NCBI RefSeq assembly: GCF_000829395.1 | Contig: NZ_AP014680.1 | Location: 2,108,001 to 2,172,000, forward strand | Source: Paucilactobacillus hokkaidonensis JCM 18461 | GTDB taxonomy: Bacteria; Bacillota; Bacilli; Lactobacillales; Lactobacillaceae | Length of the DNA stretch: 64,000 nucleotides | Direction: 5' to 3' | Part shown: piece by piece, positions 34,987 to 43,423 of the stretch | How positions within the stretch are numbered: position 1 is the first letter of the stretch | How the letters are laid out: the number at the start of each line of letters is the position of its first letter | Translations under genes and position numbers: made by a program | Notes under the pieces: generated by a model | The model's database searches: none | Told to the model about the DNA's origin: nothing | What the model saw: only the letters and a program-made list of their open reading frames with translations

Positions 34987-35060
34987 TGCCTGCGGTGTGA
35001 TTCGAACATACGATCTCCCGGTTACTAGTCGGGTGCATTAACCAGCTATGCTACGCAGGC
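34987..35060 (-). tRNA. tRNA-Thr (anticodon AGT)
   Basis: 74 nt. Acceptor stem GCCTGCG / CGCAGGC is perfect with discriminator A; D-arm GCAT/ATGC; anticodon loop CTAGTAA gives U33, anticodon AGT, A37; T-loop TTCGAAT. Anticodon-stem pair A31-C39 and one T-stem pair (A-C) are mismatched. G1-C72, C2-G71 and G35-U36 fit threonine identity. The 3' CCA is not encoded. Confidence 0.85.
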
Positions 35061-35116
35061 AGATATAAATAATACAACTAGTATTTTACCTTAAAACAAC
35101 CTAAGAGTGCAAGTAC

Positions 35117-35476
35117 CTAAAAATATTGTGCCAAATTAACCGTAACTTCTTTAAGAGCACCGCTTTCTAACTGATCAATTGGATACTGAGTAGTGGCTCT
35201 AGCCAATGGATCAATAGATCGTAAATGTTGCAACAAGGCAGTCCCAGTAATAGTCTTATTTTTTGTCCTAACTTCAATAAAAAAAGGTGAAATTAAATAT
35301 TTTTTTTGCCTGTATTTATCAGACGATGAAATCGGAACTATAATTACAGTATTAAAAATTTGATTATATTGATCATTGCTAACAACTACACACGGTCTAC
35401 TTTTTTTAGTTTCATTTCCCTTAGCTGGTTCCAAATTAATATATAAAATATCACCTTGTTTAATCGCCTTTTCCAT
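35117..35476 (-). CDS. mazF: MazF/PemK-type endoribonuclease toxin
   Basis: 119 residues. Typical MazF pattern: GDILYINLEPAKGNETKKSRPCVVVSND with the catalytic Arg, then NTVIIVPISSS (Thr/Ser active-site region) and a C-terminal QLRSID-like LQHLRSIDP. Cleaves mRNA when free of its antitoxin. The start codon overlaps the antitoxin stop by one base (TAATG). Confidence 0.92.
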   Translation of the reverse strand: MEKAIKQGDILYINLEPAKGNETKKSRPCVVVSNDQYNQIFNTVIIVPISSSDKYRQKKYLISPFFIEVRTKNKTITGTALLQHLRSIDPLARATTQYPIDQLESGALKEVTVNLAQYF

Positions 35477-35733
35477 TAATCAATGACCTCATTACCGACA
35501 TCAGAACCCCAATCTATTTCTGGAGTATCAATGCTGCCATACTTTACCGCTTGTTCTCTTGCAAGAGACCAGATATCTTTTGGTTGCTCACGCTTTACGG
35601 TTACTTCACCATTTTTTCTTAAAACAAATTCAATTTTGTCATGTTCTCTAATATCTAAAATATCGCGTACCGTTTTAGGGATTGTCACTTGGTTTTTGGA
35701 TGTTACCGTTGCAGATACTTTTTTATCAACCAT
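35476..35733 (-). CDS. mazE: AbrB/MazE-type antitoxin
   Basis: 85 residues. N-terminal swapped-hairpin AbrB domain (VTSKNQVTIPKTVRDILDIREHDKIEF) for DNA binding, and an acidic C-terminal tail (TPEIDWGSDVGNEVID) expected to occupy the MazF RNA site. First gene of the mazEF pair. Confidence 0.92.
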   Translation of the reverse strand: MVDKKVSATVTSKNQVTIPKTVRDILDIREHDKIEFVLRKNGEVTVKREQPKDIWSLAREQAVKYGSIDTPEIDWGSDVGNEVID

Positions 35734-35760
35734 GTTTTTTCTCCTTACTTTTTTCTTACA

Positions 35761-35776
35761 TTCTAACTAATTAGAA
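35761..35776. promoter_or_regulatory. Operator-like palindrome upstream of mazE
   Basis: TTCTAACTAATTAGAA: six-base arms, four-base spacer, 28 bases before the mazE ATG. A fitting site for autorepression by MazE/MazEF. Confidence 0.5.
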
Positions 35777-35824
35777 CAGGTAATGCAAATGTAAGGAATC
35801 AGACAATTAAAATATTTATTTGCA

Positions 35825-35857
35825 TCAAAAATAGTGACTACATTTTTGCAGTCACTA
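35825..35857 (-). terminator. Terminator after the PgpA-like gene
   Basis: TAGTGACT / AGTCACTA stem, five T on the minus strand. Confidence 0.8.
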
Positions 35858-35873
35858 ACTCTCGATCAATATT

Positions 35874-36368
35874 TTAGCTATATTTATGGGCTAGTTTACC
35901 AGCAACCGCAGCCGCAATTCCACCAACAATATCATCAATAAATGTGTTAACTGACTCCTGGTCTTGATCCAATTTACCAATAATACCAGGTTTAACTCGA
36001 TCAACATGACCATAATTGGTGACACCGATTGAACCATAAATATTGGCAATCTGAAGTGCCAACGTTTCATCAACCCCAAAAACACCAACATCATGCTGCA
36101 CAATTGACTGCAATGGTTCATCCAATTTATGTTGGGTTGCCATTTCATCTAAGTACAAACCAACCATAACGTTATTAAGTAATTCACGCTTATGCATTAC
36201 ATCAATCGTAGTTTCTTCATATTCTTTAATATCAATATGTGGTAAAAATTGTTTTTGTAAATCGTACGTAATTTTAGCAATCTCTTTATACGTAACGCCT
36301 TTGGCACTTAACTTAGCAACTACGTAATCGTATGCTTTAGTATCTGGATATTTGAAATTATCAATCAT
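35874..36368 (-). CDS. pgpA: Phosphatidylglycerophosphatase A family protein
   Basis: 164 residues from MIDNFKYP (AAAAGGTGG upstream). Low-GC Gram-positive PgpA type: KGVTYKEIA near the N-terminus and the conserved NTFIDDIVGGIAAAVAGK at the C-terminus, including acidic residues expected to bind metal. Would dephosphorylate phosphatidylglycerol phosphate, though enzymatic proof in this soluble sub-family is limited. Monocistronic. Confidence 0.82.
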   Translation of the reverse strand: MIDNFKYPDTKAYDYVVAKLSAKGVTYKEIAKITYDLQKQFLPHIDIKEYEETTIDVMHKRELLNNVMVGLYLDEMATQHKLDEPLQSIVQHDVGVFGVDETLALQIANIYGSIGVTNYGHVDRVKPGIIGKLDQDQESVNTFIDDIVGGIAAAVAGKLAHKYS

Positions 36369-36459
36369 TTTAATTAGCCACCTTTTAAATAGAATGTTAC
36401 CAATTCTCATTGTAGAGTTTTAGTCGATAAAATACCATAAATACGGTTACACATCACTA

Positions 36460-36499
36460 TAAAATAAAAGATAAGGCTAGTTTTACCAGTCTTATCTTT
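36460..36499 (-). terminator. Terminator after the FGGY kinase gene
   Basis: AAAGATAAG / CTTATCTTT stem with a T-rich tail on the minus strand; it lies beyond element R13. Confidence 0.75.
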
Positions 36500-36527
36500 C
36501 TGAGTTGTGTTATAACTTTTGTTCATT

Positions 36528-36652
36528 AAACGTGTTCGCTGGGGCAGATGTCTAGGGCTAAGCCAGAATCAACAATCAATAAATCACAGACCAATTTATT
36601 AATTATTGATTCTAACTTAGCCTACGACATCTGAACGCCCCGACTCACACTC
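36528..36652. repeat. Long-hairpin repeat element R13
   Basis: AAACGTGTTCGC to ACTCACACTC; type A with outer GGGGCAGATGTC / GACATCTGAACGCCCC, core TAGGGCTAAG / CTTAGCCTACG, inner AGAATCAACAATCAATAAA and its complement. Its last base is also the last base of the kinase TAG stop codon. Confidence 0.9.
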
Positions 36653-38193
36653 TAAGATTCTTGAATTCCAGAAATCTTCGATAATTCTTTCATATCTGAT
36701 CCTAAATCAGTATATAACTTACGGTACAATGCATAGTACTTATTATAAATTTCATGGTTCTTTTGGTTTGGTTCAACCTTATCGCCAAGTACTTGCCATT
36801 TTTTTGCATTTTCAACAGTCAAAGTATCTGTGGCAATTCCGGCTAACATAACATCACCTAAGTTGGCTTCAGCATTTACAACTGGCGTTCTTACTGCGTA
36901 ACCAGTGACATCTGCAAACATTTGAACCCAAGCTGGTGATTGTGTTACACCACCGGCAATGATGATATAATCACCCAAATCTTCACCAGTCATTTCGATA
37001 CTATGACGAAGCGCGTAACAGACAGCTTCTTGGAAAGCATGATAAACATGCGCCTTTGTGTGCACTAGCGATAATCCGAAGATTGTCCCCTTGGCATCGG
37101 AGTTCCAAATCGGTGCTCGCTCACCCATAAAGTATGGTAGAACGACTAATCCTTCACTTCCAGCTGGTAAATTATCAGATTCTTTACCCAAAGCAACATA
37201 GGCGTTATCGCCGCCATTCTTTTGAGCTTCAACTTCCAATCCGGCAAAGTTGTCTCTAAACCATTTTGTGATGGCACCAGCAGTTGCTGAACCACTAAAG
37301 TTATAAACCAAGTTACGTGATTTATATGGGTAAGGCCAAACGATTAAGCCCTTGCCTTTGATTGGCCTTTCGCTAACTAATGCGGCATTCATCGATGAGC
37401 CAATAGCAGCAACATAGTGGCCTGGTTCAAAGATGCCCATTCCAACGTTAGCAGCACCCACATCAACACCTCCAGCAATCACTGGAGTATGTGCTGCTAA
37501 ACCTAAGTCTTTAGCAACATCATCTGTTAGATAACCGGCAATTTCAGTGGCATCCACAAACTTCTGTGGCATTTTATCCATTGGAACGCCCATGGCATCC
37601 ATCATTTCTTTAGACCATGTGCCCTTATTGATGTCATAGAACCCACCAATATTACCAGCGGCTGAATAATCGATCGAAACTTCACCAGTTAACTTGTAGA
37701 TGACATAATTATTTGGTGGTAAAAATAATTTTGTTTTCTTCCAATTTTCTGGTTCATGATTCTTAATCCATAATACTTTGGTATAGCCATAATATGGATC
37801 AACAACATCATTACCAGTGATTTCAGACAGCCGGTCTAAATCAACGTTTTCTTTAACCCACTGTGTTTCTTTAGCTGCCCGACGATCCATCCAAATCAAG
37901 TCTGGACGAACAGGTTCCATATTTTTATCAACTGGAATCCCAGAACCGCCATACAAACCACTAATTCCTAAACCAGCGATGTCATTCGCATCAACACCAC
38001 TCTTTTTAACGACTGCTCGAATTGAGTTCTTGGCACCTTTCAACCAGACTTTTGGCCATTGTTCAGCCCAAAGCGGCTTTGGCGTTAGAACATCATATTC
38101 TTCAAGATCTTGAGCTAATAATTTTCCATTGGTGTCCATCAGAATACTTTTAGTCCCTGAAGTCCCAATGTCTGTTCCAATTAAATATTTCAT
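36652..38193 (-). CDS. FGGY-family carbohydrate kinase
   Basis: 513 residues, two-domain actin-like sugar kinase. N-terminal ATP/sugar site GTDIGTSGTKSILMD, catalytic Asp region AGGVDVGAANVGMG, C-terminal ADP-binding IIAGGVTQSPAWVQMFADV. Closest in pattern to xylulokinase/gluconokinase-like members. Next to an SDR dehydrogenase, a ROK regulator and a GPH symporter, it probably phosphorylates the ketose formed by the SDR. Substrate not determined; D-xylulose or D-ribulose are likely options. Confidence 0.88.
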   Translation of the reverse strand: MKYLIGTDIGTSGTKSILMDTNGKLLAQDLEEYDVLTPKPLWAEQWPKVWLKGAKNSIRAVVKKSGVDANDIAGLGISGLYGGSGIPVDKNMEPVRPDLIWMDRRAAKETQWVKENVDLDRLSEITGNDVVDPYYGYTKVLWIKNHEPENWKKTKLFLPPNNYVIYKLTGEVSIDYSAAGNIGGFYDINKGTWSKEMMDAMGVPMDKMPQKFVDATEIAGYLTDDVAKDLGLAAHTPVIAGGVDVGAANVGMGIFEPGHYVAAIGSSMNAALVSERPIKGKGLIVWPYPYKSRNLVYNFSGSATAGAITKWFRDNFAGLEVEAQKNGGDNAYVALGKESDNLPAGSEGLVVLPYFMGERAPIWNSDAKGTIFGLSLVHTKAHVYHAFQEAVCYALRHSIEMTGEDLGDYIIIAGGVTQSPAWVQMFADVTGYAVRTPVVNAEANLGDVMLAGIATDTLTVENAKKWQVLGDKVEPNQKNHEIYNKYYALYRKLYTDLGSDMKELSKISGIQES

Positions 38194-38220
38194 CGGAATA
38201 ACCCTCTCTATCGCTATTTT

Positions 38221-39000
38221 CTACCAAGCAGTAAATGCACCATCAACCAGATAATCGTCACCAGTTGAGAAGCTGCTTGTGTCACCTGCAAGATAAACAG
38301 CCATACCTTGAAGCTCGTCTGGTTTACCTAAGCGACCAAGTGGAGCCCAGTCATTCCAAGTCTTGATTAAAGGCTTCAAATCTGGTGAGCTAAGAGTCAA
38401 ATCAGTACCCATGTAACCAGGACTGATTGTGTTAACACGAACACCCTTTTTGGCCCATTCAATAGCTAGTGATTTCGATAATTGAATCACACCGGCTTTG
38501 GTTGCATTGTATGAACATTGTGGTTGTGGCCGGTTAACAATGTGGGCAGACATTGAAGCTGTATTAATAATTGAACCGTGTCCTTGCTTGATCATGTAAC
38601 GACCAGCAGCGGTTGAACATAGGAAGATTGAGTTAAGGTTCAAATTAACAACTTTTAACCAATCTTCGTATGACATTTCGTCAGCTGGAATATTCAAACA
38701 CATTCCAGCATTGTTGAAGACTGAATCCAATCCACCTAATTTATCAACAACAGTATCAATCATGTTTTGTACTTGTTCTGGATTAGTAACATCTGTTTTA
38801 ACCGAGATGACCTTTTGTCCAGTTGCTTTAGCAATTTCTTCTGCAGTTTGTTGTGCTTTATCTCCATTAATGTCAACAATCGCAACATCGGCACCGGCTT
38901 CGGCAACAGCAGTAGCCATTGCTTTACCTAATCCTTGGGCTCCACCAGTAACGTAGATTTTTTTACCCTTCAAGCTCATTTTTTCTAAAATTCCCATCAA
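38221..39000 (-). CDS. Short-chain dehydrogenase/reductase, probable polyol or ketose oxidoreductase
   Basis: 259 residues. Rossmann glycine motif TGGAQGLG, NNAG, catalytic Ser in NTASMSAH and YNATK, and the C-terminal YLVDGAFTAW. The NRPQPQCSYNATKAG segment resembles L-sorbose reductase and D-arabinitol dehydrogenase-type SDRs. It would interconvert a polyol and a ketose, feeding the kinase gene 27 bases downstream. Start is the first or second Met. Confidence 0.87.
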   Translation of the reverse strand: MMGILEKMSLKGKKIYVTGGAQGLGKAMATAVAEAGADVAIVDINGDKAQQTAEEIAKATGQKVISVKTDVTNPEQVQNMIDTVVDKLGGLDSVFNNAGMCLNIPADEMSYEDWLKVVNLNLNSIFLCSTAAGRYMIKQGHGSIINTASMSAHIVNRPQPQCSYNATKAGVIQLSKSLAIEWAKKGVRVNTISPGYMGTDLTLSSPDLKPLIKTWNDWAPLGRLGKPDELQGMAVYLAGDTSSFSTGDDYLVDGAFTAW

Positions 39001-39136
39001 TAAGTCCTCCTGTAGTTAGTGTGATATCATGTATTACATCAACGTTATTTGCATTTAATAAAATACATTTAATAAAATGACTTTACTTAATGTGTCTATA
39101 GAATACAGCGGTAATTATTAAAAGTCAATAGATTTT

Positions 39137-39150
39137 TGAAAACGCTTTTA
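39137..39150. promoter_or_regulatory. cre site upstream of ROK/SDR genes
   Basis: TGAAAACGCTTTTA, one mismatch to the CcpA consensus TGWAANCGNTNWCA, in the divergent region between the SDR and ROK genes. Confidence 0.65.
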
Positions 39151-39220
39151 TAAAATTTAATTGCGCTAACTTTTTGTCAATGGTATGGTTACTGTAGAAG
39201 CTATTCAGGGAGGACATAAT

Positions 39221-40345
39221 ATGGCAATTAGTAACATGCAATCTATTAAACAATCAAATTACTCCGCAATTTACAAATTGCTTTATTCAAATAACAAATT
39301 GTCAAAGCAATTAATTGCTGAGCAATTACAATTGAGCCTGCCGACGGTTAGTAGCAACCTACAGGAATTGATCAATAATCAATTAGTTAAAAAAAATGGT
39401 AAATTTGAATCGCAAATGGGGCGTCGGGCAACTGCTTATTCAATCAATCCAACCGCAATTGTCAGTTTAGGCGTTGAAATCTTTTATGATCATGCATCCG
39501 TTGTTTTAATTAACACTCTAGGTGATCTAATTGCTACTTCTCGATTATCATTAATGTTTGAACGTCAAGAATCATATTTCAAGCAATTTGGTACATGGAT
39601 TTCTAATTTTATTGATAATCAAAAATTAAAAAAATCTCAAATTGCGGGGGTTGGCATCGGAATTCAAGGTCTTGTTTCAAACGACGGTCAAACAATCCTC
39701 TATGGTAAAATTTTAAACTGTACTGGTTTAAGTACTACAGATTTCAAACCATATTTAAATTACAATATAACTTTTTATCATGATGCAGATTGTGTTGCAG
39801 TTGCTGAACAAGAACAAAATAAATCCAATGGTGATGCCATTTATTTATCAATTGGTGAACATTTGGGTACTGCAATTATGGTTGATGGTCAAATTTACAG
39901 TGGGCAAAATGGTCGCAGTGGAACGATGGAACACATTACACTAGATTCTCATCAGGGCCGGCAATGTTACTGTGGAAAAAAAGGATGTATTGAAACATAT
40001 TGTTCTCTTAGTTCTCTGCTAGTTGATAATGAATCTGCAACTGCGTTTTTCAATCGTTTGAATCAAAATGATCAGGGAACCGTGGCACGGTGGAAAACTT
40101 ACTTAGATTATCTCGCTGATGCAATTAATAATTTACACATGTTTGTTGATAATCCAATTTATCTTGCAGGAGAGATTGTTCGTTTTATTGATCAAAATAC
40201 AATTGATGCATTAGCTGAAAGAACTAAAAAAATCACTGCATTTCCAGATGATTATAATTACTTATTTCTTGGTAAGATCACCGATTTTGCCGTTGCAATT
40301 GGTGCCGGGCTTCCCAAAATTGACGAAGCTATTAATAATATTTAA
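39221..40345 (+). CDS. ROK-family transcriptional regulator
   Basis: 374 residues from MAISNMQSIK with GGGAGG upstream. N-terminal winged helix (SKQLIAEQLQLSLPTVSSNLQEL), then a ROK domain with the zinc motif CYCGKKGCIE and the sugar-site GEHLGTAIMVDG. XylR/NagC-like repressor divergently transcribed from the SDR-kinase pair, which it presumably controls together with the downstream symporter. Confidence 0.92.
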   Translation: MAISNMQSIKQSNYSAIYKLLYSNNKLSKQLIAEQLQLSLPTVSSNLQELINNQLVKKNGKFESQMGRRATAYSINPTAIVSLGVEIFYDHASVVLINTLGDLIATSRLSLMFERQESYFKQFGTWISNFIDNQKLKKSQIAGVGIGIQGLVSNDGQTILYGKILNCTGLSTTDFKPYLNYNITFYHDADCVAVAEQEQNKSNGDAIYLSIGEHLGTAIMVDGQIYSGQNGRSGTMEHITLDSHQGRQCYCGKKGCIETYCSLSSLLVDNESATAFFNRLNQNDQGTVARWKTYLDYLADAINNLHMFVDNPIYLAGEIVRFIDQNTIDALAERTKKITAFPDDYNYLFLGKITDFAVAIGAGLPKIDEAINNI

Positions 40346-40352
40346 TTTCAAA

Positions 40353-40397
40353 AAAAGCAGCTTTAAACTATTTTTTACGTAGTTTAAAGCTGCTTTT
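40353..40397. terminator. Bidirectional terminator between ROK and GPH genes
   Basis: AAAAGCAGCTTTAAACTA and its exact complement around TTTTTTACG, with A- and T-runs outside. Confidence 0.92.
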
Positions 40398-40412
40398 AAA
40401 ATTAACCAAAAC

Positions 40413-41870
40413 CTATTTTGTGGCCGGCTTTACATCAGAGCCAGCATTACTTTCTGAAGTTGATTGATTATCTTTATTTAACCTTTTCTTGAGTTCAACC
40501 ACAATCTCCTCATGTCTTGATTCGGTCAATGTTACTTTACCTAAGAAAATCAACGCTGAAATAACCAACAAAATAATCGGAATGTAAAACATAAACGTAT
40601 TAAATTGTAAAATCCCAGACGATGAGATATCAGATGGCTTAGCATTTCCAGTCATCCCGACAGCAACGGCAACCAACCCCACAATTCCATTTGAAGCTGC
40701 ACCAGCTAATTTATCAAGTAATGGTCGTACTGATAACGTTACTGACTCGTTGCGGACACCATTGACTAACTGACCATATTCAACACTATCAGTAATCGTC
40801 ATCAATGTAGCTAGAAAAATTAAAGGATATGGGAAAAAGTAGAACGCAACTGCCACTAATACTAATGCCATGTTTTGGCCTGCAAACAAGAAGATTACAT
40901 AACCAATCAACATAAATGCAATTCCACCGACATAAATTGCTTTACGATGAATTAACGATTCCAGTGCGGGGAATAACGAGACAGAAATCACACCGATAAT
41001 ACAAGTAATTACCCCAACCCACGTGTATGCACCTGCGTTACCTAAACGATATCTGAAGTAATAAATCAAAAGTGAATTGGTAACAACATAACTGAAAGCA
41101 AATAAGAAGTACGAAGCTGCGACCCAGAGCAACTGACTATTGCGCCCAATTGCTCTGAAAATGTCTCTGATGGTTGTATGTTTCGTGTTTGCCCGAATTA
41201 AGTTGTGTTGTTCTTTAATATTCATGCAAGTGATGATCGCACCACCAACACACAACAGTGAAACGATAAGAACATATCCTGTCCAACCAGCACGAGTTTG
41301 TTGTCCAAACGGTACCTTCGAAATAACATGTGAGAAAAACATAATGGCAGGCGTAATAATCACAATAACAATTTGAGCTCCCAATGTTGACCCAAGTCGG
41401 GAAGCGGTTCCAAATTTTGTCCGAACTTTATTGTCCATACTAATTGCTGGTAACATCGACCAAAGAGCAATGTCACTAAATGAGTAGAAAACATCAATGA
41501 CTAAAAATGTTAATGCTAAAATGATTAAATAAATGATTGGATTGCTCCATGCTAATCCAAAATAATCAGAAAACAGAAAAACTAATCCAACCGAGGCAAC
41601 AATGGAACCAGATAAAATCCATGGTCTGAATTTACCCCATCTGGTATTCGTATTGTCGACCACTCCACCAATCATCGGATCGAAAAAGATTTCACCGACC
41701 CTAATAATAACAACTAAAGCCGTCACCATTCCAACCATTTTTGAATCAGAAGAATTGGTAAACAGTTGACTAGTCAAAAACATCATAAAGTAAATACTAA
41801 GCGTATTATAAAACGCATCATGCCCAAATGTTCCAAGCGCATAAGATAGATATTTTTTCAATTTCGGCAC
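40413..41870 (-). CDS. GPH-family sugar/polyol:cation symporter
   Basis: 485 residues with 12 predicted membrane segments. The N-terminal ALGTFGHDAFYN and the loop GGVVDNTNTRWGKFRPW (MelB-type RWGK/RPF motif) identify the family; a hydrophilic C-terminal tail of about 40 residues follows the last segment. It convergently faces the ROK gene and has a perfect cre site, so it belongs to the same catabolite-repressed locus. Unlike the first GPH gene at 4.5-5.9 kb its N-terminus is intact. Confidence 0.9.
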   Translation of the reverse strand: MPKLKKYLSYALGTFGHDAFYNTLSIYFMMFLTSQLFTNSSDSKMVGMVTALVVIIRVGEIFFDPMIGGVVDNTNTRWGKFRPWILSGSIVASVGLVFLFSDYFGLAWSNPIIYLIILALTFLVIDVFYSFSDIALWSMLPAISMDNKVRTKFGTASRLGSTLGAQIVIVIITPAIMFFSHVISKVPFGQQTRAGWTGYVLIVSLLCVGGAIITCMNIKEQHNLIRANTKHTTIRDIFRAIGRNSQLLWVAASYFLFAFSYVVTNSLLIYYFRYRLGNAGAYTWVGVITCIIGVISVSLFPALESLIHRKAIYVGGIAFMLIGYVIFLFAGQNMALVLVAVAFYFFPYPLIFLATLMTITDSVEYGQLVNGVRNESVTLSVRPLLDKLAGAASNGIVGLVAVAVGMTGNAKPSDISSSGILQFNTFMFYIPIILLVISALIFLGKVTLTESRHEEIVVELKKRLNKDNQSTSESNAGSDVKPATK

Positions 41871-41949
41871 CTCACAGTCAAATTTTAAGTAATATAATCA
41901 TGTTTTGCAAAATCATTTAACAAAACTAATTTACTTAAAACAGTATAGC

Positions 41950-41963
41950 TGTAATCGTTTTCA
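41950..41963. promoter_or_regulatory. cre site upstream of the GPH symporter
   Basis: TGTAATCGTTTTCA matches the CcpA consensus TGWAANCGNTNWCA at every position, 80 bases upstream of the start codon. Nothing else recognisable is seen in the 280-bp gap up to 42150 apart from a terminator. Confidence 0.8.
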
Positions 41964-42078
41964 TTAGCAATAGGCCTAGGCCAAATTAATTTATTCACAA
42001 TGCAAAGCTTTTACCTATAAGCATGTTGAGCCTGGTTTTAGTAAATTATAATAATAGATATCAAACATTAAGAATATA

Positions 42079-42125
42079 TAAAAAGGACTTTTAACAATCT
42101 AAAATTAATTGTTAGAAGCCCTTAA
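42079..42125 (-). terminator. Terminator after the dicarboxylate symporter gene
   Basis: AAGGGCTTCTAACAAT paired with ATTGTTAAAAGTCCTT, T-run on the minus strand. Confidence 0.85.
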
Positions 42126-42150
42126 TTTTAACAGTTTACTTTTACAACTA

Positions 42151-43395
42151 TCATGCCAAATAGCTTTTCAGCCAGTTTCTTCCTTCAACAAACCGGGTAA
42201 CCAGCATTCCTGCTGTTGTATTACTAACTGAATTCAATAAAGTTGCTGGAATATCAATAATCTCACTGATAATCAGTATTAATGGCAACGCCGACATAGG
42301 AAAGCCAAAAATAGTGATGATTACCGTTTCGGCAACAAAACCGCCTCCTGGGATTGCACTCATTACTACTCCAACTAGAAAGCCAACACAGATAATTAAA
42401 AATGCATTGCTTGGCGTAGCAATATTTCGGCCAAATAGCACAAATAAAAATGTCGTTTTCAAGATTCCACCAACTACGGAACCGTCTTTATGCGTATTAG
42501 CTCCCAATGGAATAACCGTTTTGGCAATATCCTTAGTGACTCCCATTTTTTGAGCATATTCTAAATTAGCTGGGATTGACGCCGCTGATGAACTCGTTGC
42601 AATTGCCGTAATTGCTGGAACTCCGACATTTTGCCAAAAAATCTTAAAACCATTTCGACCGCCAGCAACAATTGCATATCCACTCATCACAACAAAAAAA
42701 TAAAAAATAGTGAAGCCTAAATAAACTAACCAAGTTCTTAAATATGTGGTCACCATTTGTGAACCAAGACTACCAATCACCGTGGCAAAAAAGCAACCCA
42801 ACCCAATCGGTGCATAATACATAATATATTTAACTATTTTCATCGTCACAACATTGCCTGCCGCTAGTACGCGAGCGAATGGTCTCGCAGCTGCCCCCGA
42901 TGTTGCAGTGGCGATTCCAGTAAAAATTGCAACCACAATTAGCGCCAACATGTTATTTTTAGACAATATTTTATCAAAATCATCAACTGTAAATGTGTTA
43001 ACTAACTGCTCTAGCCCTGATACATGGTTAGTTGCACCTTTAACATGTCCCATTAGGCTTCGAACACTTGCCATATCCACATTGTTAATTGGTTGAAAAA
43101 TTAATACCGTCAGATATCCCAGAATAGCTGCAATAAAGGCTGTTCCTAAAAAGACTAAGAGTGTCCAGACCAAAATTTTACCAAGCCGTTTCATTTCACT
43201 CATGCTAGCAATCGCCGATGAAATACTAAAAAACACCAATGGAATTAAAATCATGTACATTAAATTTAAAAATAAATCGCCAAATGGTTTGATTACATTA
43301 ACTTTGGAGCCCCAAAATAATCCTGCAATTCCACCAATAATTAAGCCGCAAAACAATAAAATCGTCATCCGATAATTCTTCCAAAATTTGAGCAT
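42151..43395 (-). CDS. Dicarboxylate/amino acid:cation symporter (DAACS family)
   Basis: 414 residues, about eight membrane helices plus two re-entrant hairpins. The Ser-rich tip ATSSSAASIP of hairpin 1 and the PLGANTHKDGS substrate/cation motif of helix 7 are present; GltP/GltT/DctA type. Located directly downstream of aspS in a locus built around aspartate, so aspartate (or glutamate) uptake is the likely job, in addition to the AspT exchanger. Confidence 0.9.
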   Translation of the reverse strand: MLKFWKNYRMTILLFCGLIIGGIAGLFWGSKVNVIKPFGDLFLNLMYMILIPLVFFSISSAIASMSEMKRLGKILVWTLLVFLGTAFIAAILGYLTVLIFQPINNVDMASVRSLMGHVKGATNHVSGLEQLVNTFTVDDFDKILSKNNMLALIVVAIFTGIATATSGAAARPFARVLAAGNVVTMKIVKYIMYYAPIGLGCFFATVIGSLGSQMVTTYLRTWLVYLGFTIFYFFVVMSGYAIVAGGRNGFKIFWQNVGVPAITAIATSSSAASIPANLEYAQKMGVTKDIAKTVIPLGANTHKDGSVVGGILKTTFLFVLFGRNIATPSNAFLIICVGFLVGVVMSAIPGGGFVAETVIITIFGFPMSALPLILIISEIIDIPATLLNSVSNTTAGMLVTRFVEGRNWLKSYLA

Positions 43396-43423
43396 TGATC
43401 AATTTCTCCCTATTAGCTACCTT

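Noticed and set aside
34987-35733. An island integrated at tRNA-Thr carrying mazEF
   Set aside because: No integrase and no repeated tRNA 3' end could be found around it.
35891-36148. A second 85-residue protein within the PgpA-like gene
   Set aside because: It is an overlapping frame of a well-conserved gene and has no ribosome-binding site.
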